Below are positions 24,225 to 39,929 of a stretch of DNA of 64,000 nucleotides, in pieces (position 1 is the stretch's first letter; each line of letters begins with the position of its first letter). The stretch is from Amoebidium appalachense (Eukaryota > Ichthyosporea). The position numbers and the translations under genes are program-made. The notes beneath the pieces were generated by a model that was given only the letters and a program-made list of their open reading frames with translations, did no database searches and had not been told where the DNA came from. Where the stretch lies: NCBI GenBank assembly GCA_963693365.1, contig CAVNZM010000011.1, forward strand, positions 310,001 through 374,000, read 5' to 3'.

Positions 24225-24565
24225 CTTGGATATCTCTCATATCTTTTGTATATCTCTCATATCTGCTGAATATCTCTTGCATATCTCTGATATCTGATGC
24301 ATATCTCTCGTATCTCTTGCATATCTCTTATATCTCTTGCATAGCTCTCATATCTGTTGCATATCTCTCATATCTATAAATATCTCTTGCATATCCCTGA
24401 TAGACGATGCATATCTCTCATATATCTCTTGCATATCTCTCATATCTTTTGCATATCTCTGATATCTGATGCATATCATCTCATATCTCTTGCATATCTC
24501 TCATATCTCTTGCATATCTCTCATATCTCTTGCATATCTCTCATACCTCTCATATCTCTGCTTAT
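24225..24565. repeat. Degenerate 20-bp tandem repeat (ATATCTCT family)
   Basis: Repeated TATCTCTCATATCTCTTGCA-like units, about 16 copies with substitutions. Confidence 0.85.
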
Positions 24566-24635
24566 TTAAGGTCATGTCCCTACTGCACCCCTTATGCTCT
24601 CGCAGCCACCTGCACGACAGTCCCATCCCCACAAG

Positions 24636-24669
<34 letters not shown>

Positions 24670-24997
24670 ACTCCCAAACACACACACGCACACAAACTCA
24701 AACACTCCCCCCCCCCCCCCCCCCCTCTATTCCCCTTCTCTATCGTTCCTTCCCCACTCTCAGTCTGGCAAACAACTCAACACAGGCCTAGCCAGGGGGC
24801 TGGCGTTAAAATGTTCTTTTATATACCAAGTTGTGTAGGCTGCCTAATAATGATAGTGTGTATGAAACTGTCGGACAGCTCTCGTAGCAAAGGTCTGGTT
24901 AGTTATCTCTAAGGTGGATTAATATTTTACCCACTGGGCACAATTTATACTATCAGCCAATCAGATGTCATAGCCACTGCTTGCTGACAGGCAAGCA

Positions 24998-25029
<32 letters not shown>

Positions 25030-25443
25030 GTCGTCCCCCTCCAATACAGATACACAAGTGACCGCCTCAGAACACCACCACAGTATACTTTGTCTTTTCT
25101 GCCAAATGAAATCGAAACCGGAATCTCAATAAACCTCACGCACCAAAAAAGTGCAAGCAGGGAAGAACGAATCACCACAAAAATATCCACCTTGTGAAGG
25201 ATGTCTAAGGTGTGCATAACCATGAAATAACTTCGTGTATGGCAGGAAAAAGAACGTGCGATTGCAAGGTGATGGTGGGCTGGTGTGGAAATTCCTGCGT
25301 GGTGGACCTCCAGTTGGTCACCTAGGCTTGTGCCTAAATTGGGTCTCTATGGGGAGGAGTGGCCGAGGAGTCACGAAATAAAGCGTATGACTCGCACAAC
25401 TTCTAAGCTTGATCTATCCAAAATAGGGGTTCCCCCTTTTCCC

Positions 25444-25476
<33 letters not shown>

Positions 25477-25721
25477 TTCGTACCCGGGCACCCAAATTTA
25501 TATTCGAAACAGGGCAGGGTCTTCAAAGCCAAAACAATAATGGGGGTGGAGGAAGAAACCAGGTAAACTCGTGGTGCTTGCCTGTATCGTTGCGAAGTTT
25601 GGGCTTGTCTTCCATTTCTTGTCCTTGTTTCTTCCTTCTTTTTATTTTTTGTCATAGGTTTTTTGTTTGTTTGCTTTTGTTTTCCGGTAGGAGAGAGCCA
25701 GGGGTGGGGTGGTGGTGGTGG

Positions 25722-25755
<34 letters not shown>

Positions 25756-26207
25756 GCAATGGTTTCACACATGACCCTACAAGATATGGAGGGACCCCCC
25801 CCCCCCCCCACCTCCCTTCGGGGCGAAATATATATATATATATATAAAAAGGGAAACCTGCGGTACATTATCTTTTCGTTACCTGAAAGGCAAGAAGGGA
25901 GGGGGGGGGGGGGGGGGGGGGGGATTGAATATCACCTTTCAAAAGCTTCAAAGACACTTCTTCGGCCAAGGAGGGCAAGTTTATTTGAATGTATGCATGA
26001 TGCATCACGGTGCAAAACACGTGTATGGGTATATGAGTGGGCTGACCCAGATTTTACTTTGAAAGGGGCGCTTAAGGATGTCCTGTGTTCATAACATCAT
26101 ACACATGTATTGCCTGTGTTGTGCATGTGTCAAAGTGTGTGTGTGTGTCTGCGGGATGGTGGTGCTGGCTGGGTTGGTGGGTGGGCGGAGGGTGTGTGTG
26201 TGTGTGG

Positions 26208-26248
<41 letters not shown>

Positions 26249-27523
26249 GCCTCCGTGATTTTGCTGTGTGTTGCCCAAGGACTGTGTGTGTGTGTGTGTG
26301 TGTGTGCACGTGTGGGCATTTGAAATAACCAAGTTTATCTGAGGGCGTGGGTGTAGGTGTGGGCTGAGGAAGTCTGCCCTGGTATGAGGAGAAGGGGTGT
26401 TCTTGTGGTAGTGCATTTGCCCTTCACGAACATGCACAGTGCTAAGAGGATTCTTCCCCTGATAGATCGCAGCATACTCTGTAGAATCTGATCTCAGGAG
26501 TGGTTACCCACCCTTTCCTCTTCCAACCCCCCCCCCCCCCCCCCCCCCTTCTCCCCAGAAACAATGCCTATCTTTCCCTTAAGTTGCCCATTGCCTTCTG
26601 GTGCTTGCACCAGGCACCCGACACACTTTCTCTGCGGCCATCTTTCTCACTTTCTTCATCATCTAGCGAACGATATATCAGCAGGCCCTCAAGATATTTT
26701 GCTCAAGTTATTCCAGCCTACAGTCGGTTGGTTGATTGCTTTCTAAGGCTCTTTTTCTCCGCAATCTCTCTCACACTCCTGTGCTCCTACCCCTTTCCAC
26801 AGACATGCGGTTGCTTTCCTATTTTCTCTCTTTTCTGCGTAATAGCCCCCCCCCCTCCCCCCCCTCCCCCCCTCCCCCCCCCCCCCCCCCCTTCCCCCCT
26901 GTTAACCCGAACATGTACTAATACGCTCTCGGCAAAGGCTTTACTAGCTTCTGTTGTTTCTCTCCCTTTGTCTCCCATGCTTTCTTTCCTCCACTTCTTA
27001 ACCAACTCTGCCCCTTTCTGTCTCTCTCTTTTTTCTATCACACCCCTACCCTCCCTACCGGCCGCCCTCCCACTCTTTCTTCTCTCTCTCTCTCCATTGA
27101 TCTGGTCTCTTACACGCTCCCTCTACCCCCTCTTTCCCCTCCCCCCTCCCCCTCCTTCACCCCCTCTCCCTCTCTTTCTCCGTCACCCTCACTAGTCCCT
27201 TCTCAGTCTCTCTCTCTCTCTCTCTCTCTCTCCCCCCTCCCCCCTCCCCTCCCCCTCCCCTCTCCCTCCCTCCCTCCCTCCCGTTTCCCCTCCCCCCTCT
27301 TTCCCTCACTCCCTCCCGCTCCCCATTTCTCTCTCTCTCTGTCTGTCCCCCCCCCCCCCCCCTCCCCCCATCATCCCCCTTCCCCCTCCCTCCTTCACTC
27401 CCTCTCCTTCTCCGACACCCTCTTTCTGGCCCCTTCTAGGTCTCTCTCTCTTTCCCCCTCACCCCCCACCCCCCCCCCAAACTCTCACTCTCTCTCTATC
27501 CCCATCTCTCCCTACCTCCCTCC

Positions 27524-27755
<232 letters not shown>

Positions 27756-27856
27756 TGATTTTATACTAAACACGCGTAACTACGACCTGTAACAGTTTAT
27801 TAGATGTATTGATTGGCTTGAGAAACACATCACTACAAAATTCTAGCGCCACACGA

Positions 27857-28102
<246 letters not shown>

Positions 28103-28873
28103 CGGGGAACCCCAACTAATTGATTTTTCTTATCTAGGGGCCAGGCCCGTTGGGATTGTTTTTTAGCTCAGATTTGGTCTGCATTGCTCTTTTAGAGCCT
28201 GACTTGCTTGCTGTGCCTCGGTAGGTTTTGAGGGGGGCCTGTTGGGAAGCAGCAGTTATGATGTCTTCTTGCGGAATGTGGTCTGGTCAACATCGATGCA
28301 TATGACTAGTTGGAGCAAACTAGTTTCACGCATACACGTACACTTAAGGTTTTGCCCGCAGCCTGGTGTCCTTTGTCACTTGTCGCTTTATTTTTATTTC
28401 GTAGCTTTGGCTTTTTCAGTTCTATTGGTGGTTATGTAGCCTGTGGCTGCACGTTGCCTTCGTCAACGGATCAATAAAACCGAGTCAAAAGAAAAAGAAT
28501 AAAAAAAAAATCTTAGTCTTTATGGTGTCTCGTAGAGAAAGTAAACCCTGATATATAGTCATCACCCGACATCTATGTACGTGATCATGATATACCGCTG
28601 AGGGGATATTCCGAGCAAAAACCCCCATACCTGAGACTGGTCTCTCTTTGCCTCGAGTAAACAGCGTAAACCCCCTTAAAGATTTATCGGGCATATATGA
28701 GTCATGCGATTGGGCGTGAGCGCATCACCTAAATGTGCAGATTTTGCCGCTCGAAATCTGGCTCAGAAAGGATTACCCGAGGTGACAGGCAGAGGCGAAA
28801 AAAAAATTACCCCCTTCCTGGTCCAAACTGCTAAGAGCCATGTAATTGGTGACAGATAAGCGTAACGTGTTTG

Positions 28874-30234
<1,361 letters not shown>

Positions 30235-30406
30235 GGCCTCACATGCCTAAGTGCAGCCATTATAGTAGGGGTGTGGAGGATGTGATACAGGGGTCATTCA
30301 GGATTAACTTAGTAATTCATCTATATTCTTAAAAGTACTAAAAAAAATTTGAAAAAAGTTAAGACTCGAGGGGCTACCGAGGCTGAGGGAAAATACGATA
30401 ACGGGG

Positions 30407-30441
<35 letters not shown>

Positions 30442-30482
30442 TATCTAGAGGAGGGACCGTGGCTTCCAACCAACAAGACGCT

Positions 30483-30517
<35 letters not shown>

Positions 30518-31414
30518 GGTAGAGATAAGATATTAAAACCTACGGCCGAGAAACATAAGATTTTAGACCGTAAATCGAATTCAATTGTTATCTTAAAAGT
30601 GAGTGACCCCTTTAGTTGCGCAAGCCACGAAAATACGCCGTCTGATTCACTAGCCCCCTACTTTTACAGTAATTATTCTCGCCAGCTGTGCCCTAGCTTG
30701 CTATTTTTCCTGGCCAGCAAATTATGTGTGGGTACTTAGAGGCTCGATATCATGAAAGAATGTGAATATATGTAGCCTCCGTTCTTGGATTCGGAAGCCG
30801 TTTTCCGGCAAAAAACTTCTGTAATCTCAATGATGTCATTTATTATTATTGCCATGTTGCAGTAAACGAATTCGAAGGCTACAAGCATGTGAGCACACGA
30901 CAGTGAGTTTATAATGGAGTATGATATATGCTTAGTGCATTATAATTATGGTACTTTGGTTTGCAGTTTCCCAGTGCTCAAGTTCAGTTGCTTTGTTGAG
31001 CTCTTAAGCTTCAGCAGTCTTATTGCCAGTATTTCAAGTTATTCGTTCATTTGTAACCACGTCTTGCCCCACACCGGCCCGCAGTTGTTAGCATGGCATG
31101 TCATGGTGGGTGCACGCCTATAAAACCAAACCAAGCCAAGATTGGTGGCTAAGCAAGAGTATGTTTCGTGCAAAGTAAAGGCTTGCAAACAGATAAGCTT
31201 TTGCTTCGGTCATTTCCTTTCCGTATTTTACAACCCACCACGAAGCTTCGTCTAGCCAACGCCGTCATGCTATTCGCCCTTCGCTGTGCAGTTGACTGTC
31301 ACAGTGCAACATGCTCAACTTTTGGCTTTTTGTTTTGGTTCGTTTTTTTCTGTTGCATGATTGCCGTAACGGTTACCCCCCCCCCCCCCCCCCCCCTCCC
31401 CCCTCCCCCCCCCT

Positions 31415-31446
<32 letters not shown>

Positions 31447-31767
31447 AAAAAAAAAAAAGAAAAAAAGAAAGGAAGAAAAAAAACCCAGCTCCCACCCAAC
31501 CAGTGCAGTACCCCCTCCTTCCCCCAAGAACACATGCACATGGTTGAACGGTGCGGACTGTTCCCCAACCCATCCTTTCTGGCCTCCCCTGGTGTTACGC
31601 GCTCAAAACAATCAGAGAGGATGGAGAGAGAGCATTGGGATGAAGTACCAGGTGTTTTATAGGTGACAGACATAACCGTAATGCTGAATAATGGTACCCA
31701 GAGGACAGACAGAGGGCTTTCCCCCTCCTCCATCCCCTCCCCTCAGCTCTACATGCCAAGACCCACT

Positions 31768-31824
<57 letters not shown>

Positions 31825-32744
31825 AGGGAGGGGGGGGGGGGGGGAGGGGAGGGAATTAGAACCCTGCTGACCTGAAGGTGGGTCCACCCTTCCCCCCTCC
31901 TCACCTTCCCCCCCTTCCCCCCCCCTCCCCTCCCCCCCCCCCCCCCCCCCCGCCTCCCCGCGTGCGCTACCATGCCTGTAGAGCAAACACACTCCCAGAA
32001 CTCCTGCACATATGCCAGGCTTCACACTAATGCACAACTAGGCCGTTCGTACCCCCACCCCAGCTCTTTTCTTTGTTGCCATCTTTAGTCTTTGGTCTCT
32101 AACACTCCTAACAGGCAGCTGGGTGCCCGCCTGCAGGCGCACACTCACACATGTGTAAGGTTCACACATGCACCAGCAGCAAACAGACGTACACACACCC
32201 TTTCGCTCTTTCTCGCTCTCTCTTTTTCTCTTTTCTAGTCTCCAGTCCCCACCCTTTCCTTTGAAATCCTCACAAGAGAACCCTTCAGGCAAATGCAGGT
32301 ACATGCATGCCTCTGCAACAACACACACACAGACACGCGTATCATAAAGTACCTGTATGATGGCATACATTATGTGTGTGAGGTGCCCAGCAGACACGAA
32401 ACAACCCTTTGCTTGAGACCACACCACACAAGTGCGTGCACATACACAAATACATTCAACCAACGCACGTACATACACGGCAAGTTCACACGCATGCACA
32501 CATACACATGCAGCATCATATGGATGCACACCAAGCACACACTTGCATATGAGATATGCAAACATACGTCAACAAAGTACACACAGAGGCACACATCCAC
32601 AATCACGCACACAGCTGTTAGAACAGCATCGTGCCATTCAAATTCTTGATTTGGTCGTTGCAAAAAAGTGAGAAATAAAGAAGTTGGGGTAAAGAGAGAA
32701 AGAGGTGTGTGGGAGGAGCCTTTTTTTTTGGCGGCGCTGGGCCG

Positions 32745-32782
<38 letters not shown>

Positions 32783-32870
32783 AGGGGGGGAGGGTACGAC
32801 CGTCACATTCAACTTTAGGGGGGGGGAGGGGTTGTGTGTGTGTGTGGGAGGTGAGAGGAGGGGGCTGGGT

Positions 32871-32919
<49 letters not shown>

Positions 32920-32925
32920 TGGGGG

Positions 32926-33107
32926 GGCTCTCTTTACGATTAGCTTAGGAAGTTTTTTTTTTTTTGCTGGGGAGGGGGGGGGGGGGGAGGGGAGGGGAGG
33001 GGTGAAGGTGGAGGGGAGGGAGGGCAGCAATACCCGAGCAGGTAAAACACCCCTCCGTTTCCCCGTTGCTGGTGGTTGTGTGTGCGTGTGTGTGCGTGTG
33101 TGTGTCT

Positions 33108-33138
<31 letters not shown>

Positions 33139-33300
33139 GGGGGTAGTGTATTAGAGTATCCTGGGAGGAGCCATCACATGGGTTTCATGATGCGTCTGAT
33201 AATATGCTAAACCCCCCCCCCCCCCCCCCTCCCCCCGGGCACCCTTACCAGCTCTCTTTTCAAGTTTATAATTTCTATGAATTTACGGTATTCTATAGTG
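32926..33300. repeat. Dispersed repeat family B, copy 1
   Basis: Starts with CTCTTTACGATTAGCTTAGG, a T-tract and a G-rich block. After an unrelated G/GT-rich insert it continues with TATTAGAGTATC, ATCACATGGGTTTCATGATG, a C tract, and TCTTTTCAAGTTTA. The same order recurs at 34196-34471. Confidence 0.7.
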
Positions 33301-34195
33301 AGCATTAAAAAGTTGGATAGCTTTAGAAAGTTGGGGTTTGAGAGGGAGGTGTGTGGGAGGAGTTTTTTTTTTTTTTGGTGGCGGCGGTGCGGGGGGAGGG
33401 GGGAGGAGGGGGGGAGGAGGGGGAGGGGGGGGGGGGGGGGGGGGAGGGAGGGGGGGGGAGGGGGGGGGGGGGGAGGGGGGTACGACCTTCACAAAGAGCT
33501 TTAGGGTTTTTTCTTTTTTCTTTTTCTTTTTGTGTGTGTGTGTGTGTGTGTGTCTGTGTGTGTGGGGGAGAGGCGGGTCCATACGCCTGAAGCCCTCTTA
33601 AACCCCCCCGACATTGAACCCCCCTCCATTGAAAAGTTTGATAGATTAAACATTCATCAAATTCGCTGAATCACCGCCGCCGCCACTACGCGGAATCGCT
33701 GACTCGCTGAATTGGGCGATTTAAAAGGATTTCGCGGTTTTTTGCTACGTATTGAATATTGGCCAATCAAGTTTGAAGATCTAGGTGCATTCCGTTATAT
33801 GTAGGAATGTGTCGCATGCGTAGTTTTTACCCAGGTGAGTGGGGGCTGATTACCCCCCACTTCGGTACAAAGAACAAACCTTTTTTGTTCTTAGGGTTCA
33901 TGTTAATTTTCACACACCGAATACCCGTCCGGTCATAATCCTTCTCGATATTGATAACTCTATAAATAAGAAACCCGCCGATACCGACAACCAATCACCA
34001 ATAGCCTAAAACCGATGTAGATGTGAGAATGTGTGATATGTTTACCACGTTTTTAGCGGATTAATTTCATGCTGAGCTTTACATACGCATCCTCCAATCA
34101 GATCACTCGAAATGGCAAGGGGGGTTGCGGCGTATTGACCTGTGTGGGGGAAGGGGGAGGGAGGGGGGGAAGGGGGAAAGGGGGGGAAGGGGGGC

Positions 34196-34240
34196 ACGCT
34201 CTTTACCATTAGCTTAGGAACTTTTCTTTTTTTTTTTTTT

Positions 34241-34271
<31 letters not shown>

Positions 34272-34471
34272 GGAGGGGAGGTTGATGCATTAGAGTATCG
34301 TGGGGGGAGTCATCACATGGGTTTCATGATGTGCGGAATATATACTAACCCCCCTCCCCCCCCCCCCCCTCCCCCCCTCCCCCCCCCTCCCCCCACCCTC
34401 TTGCACCCTTACCAGGGCCTCTCCCCTCTCTTTTCAAGTTTAAAAATTCTACGGAGTTACGGTACCCTATA
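34196..34471. repeat. Dispersed repeat family B, copy 2
   Basis: Starts CTCTTTACCATTAGCTTAGG, then T-tract, G-tract, CATTAGAGTATCG, ATCACATGGGTTTCATGATG, C tract, TCTTTTCAAGTTTA and a GGTA box. It collinearly matches copy 1 without its insert. The internal homopolymers lie at the same positions in both copies. Confidence 0.7.
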
Positions 34472-34797
34472 ATAAAAATACCCCACAGAGTGCAACGTTT
34501 AGCCTTAGATAAAGGTAGGGGGGAGGTGCACGGAACTTGCCACAGACTGCATCAGAGACTTCATGACACTAAATATCGCTTATATAAGTTATAGAGTGGG
34601 CTATCCGAACATCCACAAGAGCACAAAACCAAGTACGTGGCTGTTGGCCTGATTGATAACTGATATTACAGAGTGTTTACTATTTAGGGGCATAATAAAA
34701 ATAAAAAAAGGACTTGGCCGCTTTTGTAATCTTAATGGCGGGGAAATTCAATCTGAGTGGTGGATGGGATGTGTACTATAAGTTAACATGTGTTTTA

Positions 34798-34799
<2 letters not shown>

Positions 34800-34875
<76 letters not shown>
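34800..34875. repeat. (GT)n microsatellite
   Basis: Pure GT array of about 75 bp. Confidence 0.95.
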
Positions 34876-35807
34876 GTGTGCGTGTGCGTGCGCATGCCTG
34901 TACCCTTGCACCCTTTGTCTGTGAACATGTGACTGTCGAGTGCTTGTGTGCTGCCATGAAATCTATCTTCTTCCTCCGAGGCCTGCGCTTCCCTCTCTGT
35001 CCTTTGAACCCCCTCGACTCATCTTTTTTTTGGGATAAGTTATCGGGCTCCGGCAGCTGCAACATATGGTTAGGACAAAGTTCGTTGTTGTTTGTTCAAC
35101 CTTTTCTTTCTTTTCTTTTCTTCTTTCTTTTCTTTTTTTTTTTTGGGAGGGTGAGAAGGGGGGATGAGAAGAGGGGGAGGGGGATAAGGGGGCAGGGGAG
35201 GGTGGGGGGGGGGGGGGGGGGGGGGGATGTAAAAGTGGCGCACGACTTACTGGGGGTCAACAAAAACCTCCATTTCCCGTGAGTCCCCCCTTTGCACCTT
35301 CCCCTCCTCCTCCCTCTTCCCCCCTGCATATCACAACACATTTTAGGCCATATATTCCTTTTGTGGTTTCAATGCCGGTGTGCACTGGTATTCAATAGTA
35401 TGTTGCTATTATAGTTTTTTTCACATGTCTTTATTTCCTCGGAGTGTTTCCACATGCACAGCATGGTCTATGATGTTGGTAGCCACCTGTTATATACCGA
35501 GATTGACCGACAACTCAGTATATACATTTACTATAGCCTCGCACACTACGCAGTTACTGGACAGCACACTGTGCACGTGGCCATAAGCAAAGGTTTGTCG
35601 CGTGGTGACCACGTGTCCTCCCCTTCGTACACGTGTGTGCAAGGTACGTGTTTGTTGCGGTGTGTAAACTCTTAGAATTGAATAGGTAGACGAAAACATT
35701 GCCTGTGGGTTTAACAGGTCTTTATTTCTATTTTCTAATGAAGGATAGAAGTTTTAGTTCTTGCCAGCAGCGCAAGACACACAGCGTGTGGTACAAGGGC
35801 ACACATG

Positions 35808-35940
35808 CACACAACAGCGCACACACCGCACACAACAGCGCACACACCGCACACAACAGCACACACAACGCACACAACAGCGCACACACCGCACACAACA
35901 GCGCACACACCGCACACAACAGCGCACACACAGCACACTT
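35808..35940. repeat. 21-bp tandem repeat, about six copies
   Basis: Units of the type CACACAACAGCGCACACACCG, with one shortened or altered copy. Confidence 0.9.
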
Positions 35941-36080
35941 GTCAAAGGTGTGCACGCATATGAACCGAGAAAATGGGATGCACACTCGTGCCCCATACCC
36001 ATAACTTACAAGCACACATCCGTACCCACGAACACACACTGACGCCCTGAGATGATAACACACATATCCACAAACAAGCC

Positions 36081-36477
<397 letters not shown>

Positions 36478-36618
36478 GCCTTATTGTTTTACACAAACAC
36501 ACGGCAAAGCTGATGGGTGCGATAATGAGCAGACGTGGGTTTTGGCTGAACCGCTGTTGGTAGTACAACACTCACGGATCAGAAACTGCGGAGATTTTCT
36601 CTTTGAAAACCACAAAAG

Positions 36619-36619
<1 letters not shown>

Positions 36620-36660
<41 letters not shown>

Positions 36661-36663
36661 AAA
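36620..36663. repeat. Composite poly-C/poly-A tract
   Basis: About 31 C followed directly by about 13 A. Confidence 0.9.
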
Positions 36664-36739
36664 TAATAACTTGAAAATAAAATAGAATAAAAAGGATGAA
36701 GAAGAAAGAATAAAAAAGACACACACAAACATACACTAC

Positions 36740-37032
<293 letters not shown>

Positions 37033-37266
37033 CATCCAACTTCTGCCTAAATATCACCACCACATCACTCCGGATATATCAGTCTTTAAAATAATTATCG
37101 AAGACCACGGCAGCACGACGTAAGGGAAGAATCCGGACGCCCATACAATGGATGAGCCTCGGAACTTCATTTAACCATTCCTCGACCTTCATTACCCCAA
37201 TTTTATTTGCTACCTTTACTCCTTTACAACCCTCTCGCCCCCTTCCCCCAGCATCCCCCCCTCCCC

Positions 37267-37305
<39 letters not shown>

Positions 37306-37697
37306 GGGGGGGCTCAGGCACCAGAGGTGGCCTACTGAGAACTCCAGAAATTGTCCTCAGTTAGCCCATAGAACCCCTCCATTCTTTTCCCTTGTCCCTG
37401 AGAATTTGTTCCGAAACAAGTTGCTCCTGGATCTTTGTCAATGAGGAATATATGTTGTCAGCGCTGGTATTTAACGTTTTAAAATGCCCCCCTCCCCCAC
37501 GCCCCCTCCCCCTTCGCTCCACTCCCCGGTCCTCCCCCCCCTCCCCCCCCCCCCCCCCCCCCCACCTTCCTCCCCATCCCCCCTCGGACCCCCCCAATCA
37601 TTGTATTACGGTATCCATTTCCCATATCCCATGGCGTCCAAGTTTACCATGCAGCCCAACTTGGTCAACATGATTAGCATACCGGTTTCTTACATTG

Positions 37698-37735
<38 letters not shown>

Positions 37736-38051
37736 CCCCCCCCTCCCCAGACGGGCTCCCCCTGCAGTACGCAACTAGGCATCCACGGGTTATCCAGTTT
37801 CTCTCCCTCCCTCCCTCCCTCCCTCCCTCCCTACCGCCTACCTCCCTCCTTTCCTCCCTCCCTCCCTCCGTTTTGTCTCTTTCTCTATGACTTCCCCCTG
37901 CACACCTAGTAAGGATTTCTCGGAGTCTTCGAGACCCACGAAGCCATTCAATTTTAGCTAGAGCTCTTGCACACACACTGCCAAACTGATTTTAACACAC
38001 GGACAGCGTTTTTCTCTTTTTATCAGCTTTTTAAAGCTTACTAGCCCTCCC

Positions 38052-38090
<39 letters not shown>

Positions 38091-38210
38091 CCCCTCTTTC
38101 CTCTCGATATGATGTATTGATATAAATGGATCTGTGCAACACTGGTTATTCAGCAAACTACCGTTGATTTGAGTGCTGGCCTAGATCCTGGTTTTTTATT
38201 TTTTATTTTA

Positions 38211-38397
38211 TCCCGTTTTGTTCCCGGAGGGACCCCTTGGGCCCTCAGGGGGAACTACCGTCTTCCACCCAGCACCGACAGTACTCTAGCCAGGGTGCTA
38301 CGGTATTATAAGCTAAGCTAACACACCTTTAAACAATCCTAACTATTTGCACACAATTTGCCCAGGGTATTCACCCCAGCCACGCCGGTGGGTAGCA
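38211..38397. repeat. Dispersed repeat, copy 2 (about 190 bp)
   Basis: Homologous over its length to 23851-24039 in the same orientation. Confidence 0.7.
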
Positions 38398-39513
38398 CCA
38401 GGCTTCCCCTCCACTCAAGACGTACGAGATAACTTTAAAACCGGGCTCTCATTGGTTTGTCTAAAGTGGTGGAATGTGTGGTTTGGGGTGGGCGGGGCCT
38501 ACGGAGGATATGGATGAATGGAGGGGACTGGTGGTGGTGGGTTGCTACCTAGCAGAATATGGTGTTGGACGTAGAGTGTGGCTACAGTGTAGTGGTCTAG
38601 GAGCCTAGTGTTACATGCATTTGGTTGGTTCTGTGGGTGTGTCTGCAGGTTGGGCATGCTGGCCGTGTGTGTGTTGGGGGTGTGTGTGTGTAGTTTGGGT
38701 TTTGGTGGGGCTCTACCTCTTTGTTTACGGGTTTGGTACGGGTGGTGTTGCGGTGTTTGTGTTTGTGCATTTTGGGGTGTGTGGGTGGAAGGGTCGTGTT
38801 ACGTGGTGTCCAAATTATAGGGAAGAAAAAGGTTTGCAATTCTACTGTAATTTTACCTAAGATGACTCGTGTCGTGGGCTCTTTGGTGTCCTGGTTTGCT
38901 CCATATTCCATTGAGACTTTGGAATATGCAGGCCACAAATGTACACACACACACACACACAGAATATTAGGGGATCCGGAACTGCAGGCCACAAATGCAC
39001 ACCACACAGAGGGGATAGGAAAACTGCACGCCACAAATACACGCACACACACACACACGCACACACACACACAGAAAACAAGGGGAACTGCAGGCCACAA
39101 ATACACACACACACACACACACACAGAAAATAAGGGGAACTGCAGGCCACAAATACACACACACACAGAGAGAAACTTAGGGGAACTGGCAATCTTCCAC
39201 GCGCACACGCACACTCGCATGCATTCACACGCACACGCAACTGCGCCAGAGATTGCGACGTCACTCTCATCAACGAATCATCACATGACCTAGCTTGCGC
39301 TGGCCGTAGGAAAACACCACACACACATCATATTTAAATTTATGTACACGTGCACGCCACGTGGCGTTACATAAGCACAGCAAATATAGGCACGTACACA
39401 GGCCACGTACATGCAACACTCAGCCTAACCACACGGCTGCTCGGGACTCGGAAGGACTCAGGCAGTTTGCTTCGCTCTGTTAGTTAAATTTTCTGATAAG
39501 CATCTGCGATACG

Positions 39514-39555
39514 ATTGGCTGTTGATGAAAAAGCGCGCCAACTCTTGTGATATCA
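39514..39555 (+). promoter_or_regulatory. Shared upstream module: ATTGG, GCGCGC, GTGATATCA (zinc-finger gene 3)
   Basis: ATTGG at 39514, GCGCGC at 39533 and GTGATATCA at 39547, about 380 bp before the ATG at 39930. Same order and similar spacing as 28874-28910. Confidence 0.45.
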
Positions 39556-39929
39556 GCTGCATCATCCCAAGAACTCAGTTGCTATGTTGCTGTCGACGTG
39601 TGGGAGCACAGCACACCTGACGGGCAGACACACAGACACTCACTAGCGGCCAAAACAGGAAAACGCATGCCTGGTATAGAGGGTTGCATGGTGGCTAAAG
39701 GGGGGGTTGTTAAGGTATTTCAGAACATACAGTACCAGGAAAGTGTTTACATATACAGACCAACTTCCGACTGCCTTAGCAGCACCGTAACTGCATCTGA
39801 GCGTCGATCGTGGGGGGAAACTGCGGATAGGTAGTGATGTTAGCATGTAACAGCTACGGTGGTTTATACTCATTGCTATAGCACTGTTTCCCCACTTCTA
39901 CTTAAGCGATTGGGAGCACGCATGTACCG

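Noticed and set aside
26500-27200. Long Ser/Pro/Leu-rich frame in pyrimidine-rich DNA
   Set aside because: Low-complexity CT/C-rich sequence gives open frames in all plus-strand phases.
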